Source: Spirochaetaceae bacterium (lineage in GTDB: Bacteria > Spirochaetota > Spirochaetia > Treponematales > Breznakiellaceae). From it: DNA of 64,000 bases. The position numbers and the translations under genes were made by a program. The notes under the pieces were generated by a model. It was not told the origin of the DNA. It did not search any database and worked only from the letters and a program-made list of their open reading frames with translations. This document shows, in pieces, positions 1 to 10,268 of the stretch (the first letter of the stretch is position 1; every line of letters begins with the position of its first letter). The DNA lies in contig JAITJI010000102.1 of NCBI GenBank assembly GCA_031279015.1, positions 1 to 64,000 on the forward strand, in the 5' to 3' direction.

Positions 1-13
1 AAATTATTTAACT

Positions 14-106
14 GTGGGGTCTACTACCATTTTTCGTGAGTATTTACTAATTCTAACCGCCCCAAGGCTCCCCCGCGTAAGCGGGTTCTTGGGTATTAGA
101 CCCCAC
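14..106. repeat. Nested inverted-repeat / structured-RNA-like element
   Basis: GTGGGGTCTA (14-23) pairs with TAGACCCCAC (97-106). CCCAAG (61-66) pairs with CTTGGG (88-93). Innermost is CCCGC-GTAA-GCGGG (72-85), a GNRA-type tetraloop hairpin. Confidence 0.5.
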
Positions 107-589
107 TGCGAATAAAAAAACAAGCATAACGCCATGACTGCCCGTTGGTGCGGGTTTGGTTTGGTATGGAACATTCATACCGCAACGATTTATATTCGTC
201 CCCAAAGGTACACCTGTGAGTTTGTGCAGGATAACGACTATTTTTCTCTTTGCTTTTTTAGTGAAGAGTATCGAAAAGCCTTAAATTTCTTCGGAGCAGA
301 AACAAGGTGAGATCATGACAAAGCAAAAGAAACAGGACTGACCCCGAATTTTGATATGAATGCCCCTTACTACGAAGAGGCCGACATGGTATTTATCCGC
401 AAGAAAATATATTGTCAAGATATTGCGAGAACTTCGTTTGTTACCGGCGATGATAACTCTTTGATAAAGAGGAATAACCCTGAAAATGATTTTAACCGTA
501 TGTACGTTGGATAAATTGAAACGGTACTCACATTGCGTCACGAAAGCTCGTGAAAGGAGGAAACAGGTAAAACCTTTCAACATGACCTC

Positions 590-850
590 ATGAGACCACA
601 GGGAAACCTGTGCACCTCATCCGAAAAGGCGTAGCGAACCACCGGAAGCGAGTGCGAACCAAGGTTCGATGCATGGGCCTTGGCGACAAGGTTTGTGAAG
701 CGGCGGACCGGAGGTCCGAAGACAGCACGTACAAAAGCCGCGGGAATGAGCCACGAAAGAAGTAATAATGCAGGAGGCTTTCGCTGTTACGAGAGCGGGG
801 TAAATGTACAGCAGGTCATACGGGAACGTTGGGGCTGTAAAAGAAGTACA
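590..850 (+). mobile_element. Group II intron-like fragment (domain I region), no RT ORF
   Basis: The string GCGAACCACCGGAAGCGAGTGCGAACC...GATGCATGGGCC..GCGACAAGGTTTGTGAAGC...GTCCGAAGACAGCACGTAC...GGGAACGTTGGGGC resembles domain I of bacterial group II introns as remembered. Boundaries are approximate. Confidence 0.45.
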
Positions 851-1076
851 AAAATGACTGTTTTTTGAGGGTTCCGGCGGACAGCTTTCCTCTTTTTACG
901 GTTCGTTTCCGCAGCTGTCCCTCCGCTCCCCCTCCCGGTCCGCTGTTTTGCCCTGCCTGTTCTACGGCGCGGACAGAACTATCCCCCAATCCAGAACGGA
1001 GCCTCTTGTCAGGCTTCTCTCAGGATGCTTTTTCTTTTAATGGGTGCAGCGATTTACCGCACCGCCCCACAGGTAT

Positions 1077-1220
1077 ATGTCCACTTTACAAAGACTGGTC
1101 GCTACAGGCGGCGCCGATGCGGCGAAGATATTTATCGCCATGATTCCCATTTTCATCGTATATCCTTTTGCCCAGAAGCATTTTGTCAAAGGCATTGTGC
1201 TGGGCAGTGTGAAGGGTTGA
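1077..1220 (+). pseudogene. C-terminal remnant of LplC/YtcP-like ABC sugar permease
   Basis: The frame reads [47 protein letters not shown], the typical end of aldouronate-type permeases. The rest of the gene is missing. Confidence 0.65.
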
Positions 1221-1313
1221 GGGGGGATTTTTTATGCGCTGGCCATGAGGCGCGTACGCAGCATCTGGCGGCGTATTACCGGGAACTGAAGGAAGGCATT
1301 GAAGGCGGATGGT

Positions 1314-2490
1314 TTACGGCTCCTGGGGATAACCGCACCTCTCCATGACATTCTCCCGGAGGGCGCTGTCGATCAGATCCCCCAGGGCAAGGCTTTCATA
1401 AAGCCGTCCCGCCTCAGCGGGATCCCCCCGTAAAACCGGGTGCGGCGGGCTGAAGAGGACGCAGCAGTCCTCGTAGGGGAGGATCGAAGTCCTGTAGGTG
1501 CCAATGGCCTCTCCCAGATGGATGATCCGGTCCTTGTCCATGCCGATGAGGGGCCGTAAAACCGGCAGGACTGTGCGGCTTTGAATGCAGCTGATATTTT
1601 CAATGGTCTGGCTTGCTACCTGGGAGAGACTCTCCCCGGTGATGAGACATCTGTCGTGCCTTTTTTTCGCCAGTTTTTCTGCGCATTCCATCATAGCCAT
1701 CCGGAGAAGTATCGTGGTCCATGCTTCCGGGGCCCCATCCCGGATCCGCAGTTGGACCGGAGTAAAACCTACCGTGTAGAGCCGCATCCCCAGGGTATAG
1801 CGGCCGAGGATCCGCGCCAGATCCAGCACTTTCCGCCGGGCCTCGTCGGAGGTGTAGGGATAGGCATGGAAGTACACCCCGTCGATGTGCATCCCCCGGG
1901 AGGCCATGAGGTAACCCGCCACCGGGGAATCGATACCCCCGGAGAGGAGGAGCATCCCCCGTCCGGCGGTCCCCACAGGCAATCCCCGGAGCCCCTTTTT
2001 CTCCATGCCGTAGACGTAGGCCCTTTCCCGGATTTCTACCTCGATGATCCCCCGGGGTGTGTGTACATCCACGGCAAGTTCCGGAAGAGCCTCCAGGATG
2101 GCCTTCCCTCCCTGGCAGCGGATACCGTAGGAGTCCAGGGGAAAACTCTTGTCGGTTCTCCGGGCTTCAATCTTGAAGGTCCGTAATCCCCTGTCCCGGA
2201 ATTCCCGGCCAATTTCCACACAGGTTTCCAAAACAACCCGGGGTTCTTTTTCACAGATCCGGGTTCTGGCCCAGCCCGCAATTCCCAGGAGGTGATCCAG
2301 GGCATCTTCAACATGGTCAAGGGCGGTGTTTTCCGGACAGTGAAGATAGAAACGCCCCCGGGCGATTTCTATCCGGGCGCCGGTATCTCCAAGCAGGGCG
2401 TTAAGGTTACGCTTTAGAATCCGTTCAAAGGCCGCACGGTTGCCTCCCTTGAGGACAAGTTCTCCCGGTTTTATGAGGTAGCTTACCATG
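1314..2490 (-). CDS. thiI: tRNA 4-thiouridine / thiamine sulfurtransferase ThiI
   Basis: MVSYLIKPGELVLKGGNR... with THUMP-type N-terminus and PP-loop SGGIDSPVAGYLMASRG. Start trimmed to the ATG at 2490 next to the nifS stop. Confidence 0.9.
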
Positions 2491-3636
2491 CTAGAGAACC
2501 CGCAGTATTTCCCCGATCTCCCGGACAAGGGCCTCAATGTCCGCTGTGGTGGTTGACCAGCCCTGGGATATCCGGATCCCCTCAAAGGCCCGTTCTCCCT
2601 CAACGCCCATGGCGGTAAGGACGGGCCTGCTTTTTGAGGAGGAGGAACAGGCGGAACCGGTGGAGACCGCAAAACCGGCGTCATCAAGGGTACGGACCAT
2701 CACCTCCCCGGGAATGCCCTGGAAAGCGGCCTGGAGGATGTAGGGAGAAAACCGGGGATCCCTATCCTCCCGGTCCCGGGGCAGGATGGTACAGCGATTC
2801 AGGGTTTTCAGGGCCCTGATGAGGAAGGCCATGCGTTCCGTGGCCTCGGCATGGGCGGCGTTCACAAGTTCGGGACGGGCATGACGTTCCAGACATTCCG
2901 CCAGGGCCAGTGCCCCGGCGGTATTCTCTGTTCCCGGCCGGATTCCCCCTTCCTGTCCGCCTCCCCGGTAAACCGGATCCGGAGCCTTCCGCAGGTAGAG
3001 AAGCCCGATACCCCGGGGCCCCCCCAGCTTATGGGCGCTGAAGGATGCGGAATCCAGGTCCCAGCCCGGGATATCCACCGGAATCTTACCTGCCGCCTGG
3101 ACCATGTCGCTGTGAACATGAATCCGGGGACCCGTTTGAGACCGGAGCAACCTCGTCAGGACCCCCAGGTCGGACAGGGAACCGGTTTCGTTGTTCACCG
3201 CCATGAACGCCGCCATGAGGGGCCGGGGCCGCTTTTCCAGAGCCCGTTCCAGGGCCCGGGGGCTTACCCGGCCATCCGGTTCTACTCCAACCGGAACGGC
3301 CGGTATACCCAACTGTTCCAGGGGTGCGGTGTTTTCCCGGATTGAGGGATGTTCCACCGTGGAGTAGAGCAGGCCGCTCATCCCGGTTCGATTCTTCCGC
3401 ATGAGCAGGGAGAAAAGTACCAGGGCGTTTGATTCGGTCCCCCCGGAGGTAAAATAGAGCCGGGATGGCTCCAGTCCCAGGACTGTAGCGCAACGTTTCC
3501 GGGCATCCTCCAGGGATTGCCGGGCCAGACGACCTTCCTCGTACTTGGAAGAGGGATTCCCAAAGGGCGCATCCACCCTGATTCCCGCATCGGGGATAGC
3601 TGTGGCGGCCCAGTCAAAGTAATGCCGGTTGTTCAT
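2491..3636 (-). CDS. nifS: Cysteine desulfurase (NifS/IscS family)
   Basis: YFDWAATAIPD, SGGTESNALVLF, HSDMVQAAGKIPVD, FSAHKLGGPRGIGLLY, STGSACSSSSK. Confidence 0.9.
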   Translation of the reverse strand: MNNRHYFDWAATAIPDAGIRVDAPFGNPSSKYEEGRLARQSLEDARKRCATVLGLEPSRLYFTSGGTESNALVLFSLLMRKNRTGMSGLLYSTVEHPSIRENTAPLEQLGIPAVPVGVEPDGRVSPRALERALEKRPRPLMAAFMAVNNETGSLSDLGVLTRLLRSQTGPRIHVHSDMVQAAGKIPVDIPGWDLDSASFSAHKLGGPRGIGLLYLRKAPDPVYRGGGQEGGIRPGTENTAGALALAECLERHARPELVNAAHAEATERMAFLIRALKTLNRCTILPRDREDRDPRFSPYILQAAFQGIPGEVMVRTLDDAGFAVSTGSACSSSSKSRPVLTAMGVEGERAFEGIRISQGWSTTTADIEALVREIGEILRVL

Positions 3637-4721
3637 AGGGAAGATACGTTGGGCAAAGATTCCGTATCGGGTAGGTTACGGCTCATTACATGCCGGTTTG
3701 CATAGTGGATCGCCGTAAAAAACAGGATACCGATCAGGTAGGCTCCGCAGAGGACCAGGAGGGAGGGAATCCCCTGGAGCCGTGTCGATACAAAGACCAA
3801 GAAGCTGATCCCGATCTGCAATCCGTAGATCATCCCGTCAACCCCCCGGGAGCTGAAGCCCAGATTCATCAATTTATGGTGTATGTGGGATCTGTCGGGG
3901 CTAGCGATGCGTCTGCCCTCCCGGATTCGGCGCCAGACTGCGGCGGTGGTATCAAGTATGGGGATGAGCAGCAGGGCGGCGGCGTAGGAGAGGGGGAGAG
4001 CCGACGGGTCCTGATGGACCAGGGGCAACAGGGCGAGGACAAATCCGAGAAACTGGCTTCCCCCATCGCCCATAAATATCTTTGCCCGGGGAAGGGGCAT
4101 GTTGAAAACCAGGAAGCCCCCAATCGAAAGGGCAAGGCATACGCAGAGGATGATAACCACCCCGGCAGCGTCAAAGGATGCGAAGATAAGGGCATAACTC
4201 AGGGCGATCAGCACCGAAACGCCCCCTGCAAGTCCGTCATTCCCGTCAATAAAATTGAGGGCATTGGGAAGCCCCACCAGCCAGAACAGGGAAATGAGAT
4301 ACCAGAACCAGTTCATGCCGGCCAGGAATCCGATGTCAAAGTAGAAAAGCCGGTTAAAGATATAACCGGGGAGCATAATGCAGAGGGCGGAAACAATTTG
4401 GAGCAGCAGTTTATACCGCGGTACCAACGGACGAAAATCATCAAAAATACCGTACACCAGGGTAAGTATCATGGCGATGAACACCGGAACAAACCGCGGA
4501 TCAAAATGAGTCTCGGGGATAAAGAAGATAATAAAGGATGCGCTTATGATAAAAGATAGGGCAAAACCAATCCCCCCCAGGCGGGGAACGGCGCCGGTAT
4601 GGATTTTACGTTCATCAATCTGGTCATACCAGGATTTTTTATGGGATATACGAAGCACTAATCCTACAATCATCACTGAAAGTAAAAAAGAAGACAAAAC
4701 TACAATAACAATACCGATCAT
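3633..4721 (-). CDS. Glycosyltransferase family 4 (WecA/TagO-like undecaprenyl-phosphate sugar-1-P transferase)
   Basis: KIHTGAVPRLGGIGF, NALNFIDGNDGLAGG, MGDGGSQFLGF, DRSHIHHKLMNLGFS; many TM helices. Confidence 0.9.
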   Translation of the reverse strand: MIGIVIVVLSSFLLSVMIVGLVLRISHKKSWYDQIDERKIHTGAVPRLGGIGFALSFIISASFIIFFIPETHFDPRFVPVFIAMILTLVYGIFDDFRPLVPRYKLLLQIVSALCIMLPGYIFNRLFYFDIGFLAGMNWFWYLISLFWLVGLPNALNFIDGNDGLAGGVSVLIALSYALIFASFDAAGVVIILCVCLALSIGGFLVFNMPLPRAKIFMGDGGSQFLGFVLALLPLVHQDPSALPLSYAAALLLIPILDTTAAVWRRIREGRRIASPDRSHIHHKLMNLGFSSRGVDGMIYGLQIGISFLVFVSTRLQGIPSLLVLCGAYLIGILFFTAIHYANRHVMSRNLPDTESLPNVSSL

Positions 4722-5053
4722 CTATGATTCTCCACGATCAGACGTAAAAATCTATAATTCCGAGCTGGTTCCAAAATTGTTATTGGAGATCAATTTCTGT
4801 TTTAGTCCAAACACCTGCCCTTCAAACAGACTATCGTATAGATCTCCACTTGTATAGTTCTTTGAGACTCTTAACCTTACGAAACAGCAATTTTCAGGAT
4901 TACCGGACAGGCTTTACGAGTCTCCCAAAAATCTATTGCATTTGAAACTTATTTCATTATAGCATGTTTTATACGAAAAAACTATTAGGTTAGTAATGTT
5001 TCTCCGTTTTTTGTGGTATTGCTAAAGGGACTAAAAAATCGTATGACTAGAAC

Positions 5054-7537
5054 ATGCTGATTCTCAAATTTGGCGGCACATCGGTGGGCTCCCCCGATGC
5101 TCTGAGCCGGCTTATTACTATTGTGCATGACGGGGAACACCGGGAAAAGGCGCGGGTTGTGGTAGTATCCGCCCTGAGCGGGGTTACTGACGAATTGATC
5201 AACCTTGCCCGGACAGCTTCCCGGGGAGAAGGCGGCCCTGCCGGCAGCCTTGCCGGTGGGGTTTGCGCCATAGAGGAGCGGCATCTGGCCTTAAGCGCCT
5301 CCTTCTTAACGGGGGAATTCCGGCAGGCCGCGGACGCCTATATCCGGGCGGCCTGTGCGGAATTACGGCGGACTCTGGACGGGGTCGCCATCCTGGAAGA
5401 ACTCTCCCTCCGGATTCTCGATCACATCATGAGTTTTGGGGAACGGCTCTCCGCCTTTCTCATCGCCCGGGTGTTCATCGCCCGGGGAACCCCTGCGGAG
5501 TACCTTGACTCAAGGCTCCTGGTAAAAACCGACGACCATTATGGCGCCGCCCACTATCTGCCCCGGGAAACCTACGGGTATATCCGGTCTTATATGAAGG
5601 GGCATCCCTCCCTTCAGATCGCCGCAGGTTTCATCGGCAGCACGATGGAGGGGCATACCAGCACCCTGGGCCGGGGCGGTTCGGACCTTTCGGCGGCCAT
5701 CTTCGGGGCTGCCCTGGAGGCGGAGACCGTAGAGATCTGGACCGATGTGGACGGGATCCTCACGGCGGATCCCCGGCTGGTAAAAGACGCCTTCCGGATC
5801 GATACGATTTCCTACGAGGAGGCCATGGAGCTTTCCCATTTTGGCGCCAAGGTGCTCCACCCCCCCACGGTGAAACCCGCCCTGGAAAAGGGGATTCCCA
5901 TCCTAATCCGTAATACCTTTAACCCGTCAGGAGGGGGGACCTGGATAACCAACGCCCCGGCGGAGAGCCCCTACCCGATCCGGGGGATCAGTTCCATGGG
6001 GAACGTCACCCTGATCCGTCTGCAGGGTTCCGGCATGGTGGGGGTTGCAGGATTCTCCGCCCGGCTTTTCGGTTCCCTGGCCCGCAGGAAGATCAGTATC
6101 ATCCTCATAACCCAGAGTTCCAGCGAGTATTCCATCTGTTTTGCCGTGGAACCCCGGGACGGACCCTCTGCAGAGGCCGCCATCAGTGAGGAATTTGACC
6201 GGGAGATCAAGGCAGGGTCCATAGACCCTCCGGTGGCGGAACCGGAACTGGCGATTATCGCCGTGGTCGGCTCCCGGATGAAGTCAACCTCCGGTATTTC
6301 GGGGAAGGTTTTTCACGCCCTCGGCAGGAACGGGATCAATATCATCGCCATTGCTCAGGGATCTTCGGAACTCAACATCTCCGCCGTCATTGCCCGGCAG
6401 GACGAGGCCAAGGCTCTGAACGCCGTCCACGAGGCATTTTTCCTCTCCGGCGTCCGGTCGGTAAACCTCTTCCTCATCGGGACCGGCCTCATTGGGGGGA
6501 CCCTGCTGGACCAGATCGCCGGCCACCGGGAGATTCTGGCGGATGAACACAAGATCCGCATCAACCTGGCGGGGGTCGCCAATTCCCGGAGGATGACCTT
6601 CAACCCCGGGGGGCTCGATCCGAAGGCGGTAAAATCCCTATTGCAAGAATCCGGGAAAGACGGGAAGCTCATCCCCTTTGATCTGACGGATTTTCTTGAC
6701 CGGATGAAGACCTATAACCTCCCCAACACGGCCTTCTGCGACTGTAGCTCCGGGAGCGATGTGGCGGAGCGGTATGCGGATATACTCAGGGCATCTATCC
6801 CCATCGTGACTCCCAACAAAAAGGCCAATTCCGGTTCCCTTGAGTACTACCATACCCTGACCTCCTATTCCCGGGACCGGGGGATCCCCTACCTCTACGA
6901 GACCACCGTGGGGGCGGGCCTCCCGGTAATCTCCACTCTCCGGGACCTGGCCTTATCCGGGGACAGGGTCAGACGAATTGAGGCGGTGCTCTCGGGGACC
7001 TTAAGTTTTATCTTCAACAACTTTGACGGCACAAAACCCTTTTCCGAACTGGTCCTGGAGGCCAAGGCCAAGGGCTATACCGAACCGGATCCCCGGGAGG
7101 ATCTCAACGCCATGGACGCCGCCCGGAAGGCGCTGATCCTGGCCCGGGAGTGTGATATGTCCCTGGAATTTGAGGCTGTGGCGGTGGAACCCATCCTCCC
7201 TGCCGCCTGTTTCGAGGCCCCCGGGGTGGAGGCCTTTTTTCAGGAGCTGAAAAAGTCGGATGATGACTTTGAAAAACGCCGGGCCGCGGCGGCGGAAGAG
7301 GGTAAGGTCCTCCGCTATGTTGCGATCATCGAAGAGGGTTCCGCCCGGCTCTCCCTGCGGGCGGAGAGTCCCGGCAGCCCCTTCCGTTCCCTGGTGGACT
7401 CCGACAACATCGTGGTGATCACCAGTGACCGGTATTCCGGCCTTCCCATGGTGATAAAGGGCCCCGGCGCAGGCGCCCAGGTAACCGCCGGCGGCGTCTT
7501 TGCCGATATCGTTCGGATAGCCAGAACCCTGGTCTAG
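5054..7537 (+). CDS. thrA: Bifunctional aspartate kinase / homoserine dehydrogenase
   Basis: N-terminal LKFGGTSVGSPDAL kinase with ACT domains, C-terminal homoserine dehydrogenase (LFLIGTGLIGG, ETTVGAGLPVISTLRDL). Confidence 0.95.
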   Translation: MLILKFGGTSVGSPDALSRLITIVHDGEHREKARVVVVSALSGVTDELINLARTASRGEGGPAGSLAGGVCAIEERHLALSASFLTGEFRQAADAYIRAACAELRRTLDGVAILEELSLRILDHIMSFGERLSAFLIARVFIARGTPAEYLDSRLLVKTDDHYGAAHYLPRETYGYIRSYMKGHPSLQIAAGFIGSTMEGHTSTLGRGGSDLSAAIFGAALEAETVEIWTDVDGILTADPRLVKDAFRIDTISYEEAMELSHFGAKVLHPPTVKPALEKGIPILIRNTFNPSGGGTWITNAPAESPYPIRGISSMGNVTLIRLQGSGMVGVAGFSARLFGSLARRKISIILITQSSSEYSICFAVEPRDGPSAEAAISEEFDREIKAGSIDPPVAEPELAIIAVVGSRMKSTSGISGKVFHALGRNGINIIAIAQGSSELNISAVIARQDEAKALNAVHEAFFLSGVRSVNLFLIGTGLIGGTLLDQIAGHREILADEHKIRINLAGVANSRRMTFNPGGLDPKAVKSLLQESGKDGKLIPFDLTDFLDRMKTYNLPNTAFCDCSSGSDVAERYADILRASIPIVTPNKKANSGSLEYYHTLTSYSRDRGIPYLYETTVGAGLPVISTLRDLALSGDRVRRIEAVLSGTLSFIFNNFDGTKPFSELVLEAKAKGYTEPDPREDLNAMDAARKALILARECDMSLEFEAVAVEPILPAACFEAPGVEAFFQELKKSDDDFEKRRAAAAEEGKVLRYVAIIEEGSARLSLRAESPGSPFRSLVDSDNIVVITSDRYSGLPMVIKGPGAGAQVTAGGVFADIVRIARTLV

Positions 7538-8991
7538 GGTTGTTCCTGCCGCAGATAGAGGGGGGATTCCTCAAGTTTCGCCAGCACCGTCTCAAAAATC
7601 CCCAGGTCCCAGGCCAGATCCAGGACGGTATAACGGTTGCGGATCATCTGGGCCCGCCGGGCTGCGGCGATCACATCGGTCCGGCTGAGGTTGATCACGC
7701 CGGGGGATAGGGGGCAGCCTCCCGGCCTGAAAAGCTCCACCAGTTTTTTGTAGGGGAGGAGCCGTTCCAGTACCGCTTCCCGGAGGGTCTTCCAGGTATC
7801 CCGGAGCCCTTCGGCCAGTTTTTCCGCGGCCCCCTGGTCGGTTAATTTTTCCAGAGCCGTTTTTATCACCGCCCTTTGGAGGGGACTCTCTCCGGAACCG
7901 TTTTCTGTTAACGGGATGTATCCAAAGGCCAAGCGAACCTCAGTTTCCCGTTCCGCAGGGCTGGGACGGCGCCAGCACGGGGCGGGGCGGGGCGGTTCGG
8001 CGCTGGCAAAGACCAGTTCCGTAAAGGCCGTGGCGGCCAGGGTTCCCATGGCGACCTTGTGACCGTGGGTTACCGGAACCCCTCCCACGGACAGATCCTC
8101 CATCTCCCAGACATGACTCCAGAGATGTTCGCACCCCGACACGGGGCGGGAACTCCGGAGATGCTGCATGGCGAAACCGGTCAGCGAAAGGGCGGTAAAG
8201 AGGGTGTTTATCCCGTCCCCGTCTCCCCGCACCGCATCAACGGAACGGCGGAGGGTTTCTTGAAGACCGGTTTGGGTCATAGACCAGGCCAGGGAGTCAA
8301 TAGGTTCGGTACCCGGCGCCCCCAGGGAACCTGCCCTTTCGGCAATGATCCAGTCCGTACCGGCGATGAGTTTCCCCGCCAGGTCCCCAAAACCCGAAGA
8401 TGAGAGGTACGCCGGAGCCTTCTGGAGGATCTCTGTATCCGCCGCCACTACCCGGGGGGCGCTGCAGGGGAAAGTCTGCTTGTACCCCTCTGCCAGGAGG
8501 GCCGCGCCGTAGGAAGTGTACCCGTCCACCGAGGCGGCTGTGGGAACGCAGAGGTAGGGAAGTTCAAGCTCCGAGGCAGCCCGTTTGACGAGGTCGTTTA
8601 TGGTTCCTCCCCCTATGGCAACGGGCAGGATATGCCGGAAATCGCGGAGCACCCGTATATGGCCGGTAATGGTACCGATATGCCGGTAGTCCGCATGGAG
8701 CCGGGGATTCCCGGGAAATAAAATGGGGGGAACCATCCGTATACCCCCCTCCAACAGGACTTCCATGACCTTTTTGCCCGCTGCCTCATCGGTGTTTTCG
8801 TCGGCGATCAGACAGAGGGCGCCGGGATCGTAATAACGGCTTAGCAGATCCGGTATATCGGCCAGGGCATCATTTTTCAGGATCAGTTCCCGCGTATCGG
8901 TGGCGGCTTTAAGGCATTCGGCAAGGGCCGGGACCGGGGAATCCCCAGGGGTTCCGGACCGAAAGTCTGTTTTGTTATTGTAACATTCCAT
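7534..8991 (-). CDS. sn-glycerol-1-phosphate dehydrogenase family (AraM/EgsA-like)
   Basis: VAIGGGTINDLVKRAA, PYLCVPTAASVDGYTS; Fe-ADH/GlyDH-like fold, long C-terminal part. Confidence 0.8.
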   Translation of the reverse strand: MECYNNKTDFRSGTPGDSPVPALAECLKAATDTRELILKNDALADIPDLLSRYYDPGALCLIADENTDEAAGKKVMEVLLEGGIRMVPPILFPGNPRLHADYRHIGTITGHIRVLRDFRHILPVAIGGGTINDLVKRAASELELPYLCVPTAASVDGYTSYGAALLAEGYKQTFPCSAPRVVAADTEILQKAPAYLSSSGFGDLAGKLIAGTDWIIAERAGSLGAPGTEPIDSLAWSMTQTGLQETLRRSVDAVRGDGDGINTLFTALSLTGFAMQHLRSSRPVSGCEHLWSHVWEMEDLSVGGVPVTHGHKVAMGTLAATAFTELVFASAEPPRPAPCWRRPSPAERETEVRLAFGYIPLTENGSGESPLQRAVIKTALEKLTDQGAAEKLAEGLRDTWKTLREAVLERLLPYKKLVELFRPGGCPLSPGVINLSRTDVIAAARRAQMIRNRYTVLDLAWDLGIFETVLAKLEESPLYLRQEQP

Positions 8992-9038
8992 GATTTACTG
9001 TACCATAAGAACCACAGATACATCAAAGGGGGGAGCTT

Positions 9039-10268
9039 ATGGCCATAGCCCGGGCGATACGGGAAGCTCTTGGATCATCATCCATGATACGGAAGATGTT
9101 TGAGGAGGGGAATCAGCTAAAAAAACAGTTTGGCGCCGATAAGGTCTTTGATTTTTCCATCGGTAATCCCGATTTGGACCCCCCTCCGGCCTTTCACCGG
9201 GTCTTCTTGCGTTTGGCGGAGGAGGATGCAAAGGGGTCCCACGGTTATATGCCCAATGCGGGTTTCCCCGGTGTGCGGGAGGCCCTGGCAAAAAAGGCTT
9301 CCCGGGAGCAGGGGGTACAACTCGACGCTTCCCACATCATCATGGCGGCCGGTGCAGCCGGCGGCCTCAATGTTGTCCTGAAAAGCATCCTCAACCCCGG
9401 GGACGAGCTTATCGTTCCCCAGCCCTATTTCATGGAGTACCGGGCTTATGCGGCCAACCATGGGGGCCGTTTGATCGGGGTCGATACCCTCCCGGATTTT
9501 AACCTGGATATCGCCGCCATGGGGGCCGCCCTTTCGGAGAGGACCGCCGCGGTGCTTATCAATTCCCCCCACAACCCCACCGGGAGAGTATACCCTGCCG
9601 GCGCCATCACGGCCCTGGCGGATCTGTTGCGGGATCACGGAAAAAAGACCGGCCGTTTCCCCTGCCTGGTCGCCGATGAGCCCTACCGGGAGATCGTTTA
9701 CGCCGGCGCCGCGGTGCCGCCGATCCTCTCCGCCTACGAGGAATCCATCACCGTAACATCCTACTCCAAGAGCCTCTCCCTGCCGGGAGAGCGGATCGGT
9801 TACATCGCGGTGAATCCCGCAATCAGGGACCGGGACGAGGTCCTTTCGGCCCTCATCTACGCCACCAGGGTGCTGGGTTACGTAAACGCCCCGGCCCTGA
9901 TGCAGCGTATCGTGGCGGAATTAACCGAAGAGCGGGTGGATGTAGCCACCTATGCCCGGCGCCGGGATGCCTTTAAGGAGATCCTGGACAAAGCGGGGAT
10001 CCCCTACGCCGACCCTGAAGGGGCCTTCTACCTCTTCTGTCAGGTTCCGGGGGACGATAGGGCCTTTGTGGAGCACCTGAAACAGTACCGCATCCTGGGG
10101 GTGCCCGGCAGCAGCTTTGGAAAAGCCGGCTGGGTCCGTTTTGCCTACTGTGTGGATGAAGGGGTGATCCGGAATTCCGGGGATGCCTTCAAAAAGGCTA
10201 TGGAAACCTGGAAGGATGGCAGCACGGCGCCCCAGGTTTCCGGGGCTGGTTATGGGTTCGTTCCCTGA
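9039..10268 (+). CDS. Pyridoxal-phosphate-dependent aminotransferase (class I/II)
   Basis: SIGNPDLDPPPAF, INSPHNPTGRVYP, VTSYSKSLSLPGERIGYIA. Confidence 0.9.
   Translation: MAIARAIREALGSSSMIRKMFEEGNQLKKQFGADKVFDFSIGNPDLDPPPAFHRVFLRLAEEDAKGSHGYMPNAGFPGVREALAKKASREQGVQLDASHIIMAAGAAGGLNVVLKSILNPGDELIVPQPYFMEYRAYAANHGGRLIGVDTLPDFNLDIAAMGAALSERTAAVLINSPHNPTGRVYPAGAITALADLLRDHGKKTGRFPCLVADEPYREIVYAGAAVPPILSAYEESITVTSYSKSLSLPGERIGYIAVNPAIRDRDEVLSALIYATRVLGYVNAPALMQRIVAELTEERVDVATYARRRDAFKEILDKAGIPYADPEGAFYLFCQVPGDDRAFVEHLKQYRILGVPGSSFGKAGWVRFAYCVDEGVIRNSGDAFKKAMETWKDGSTAPQVSGAGYGFVP

Noticed and set aside
281-583. 100-aa minus-strand ORF in the decayed region
   Set aside because: Cys/Phe-rich translation; the opposite strand gives a more protein-like C-terminal frame.
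865-1348. Overlapping small + strand ORFs (92 and 107 aa)
   Set aside because: Wrong frame relative to the recognisable permease remnant; low-complexity.
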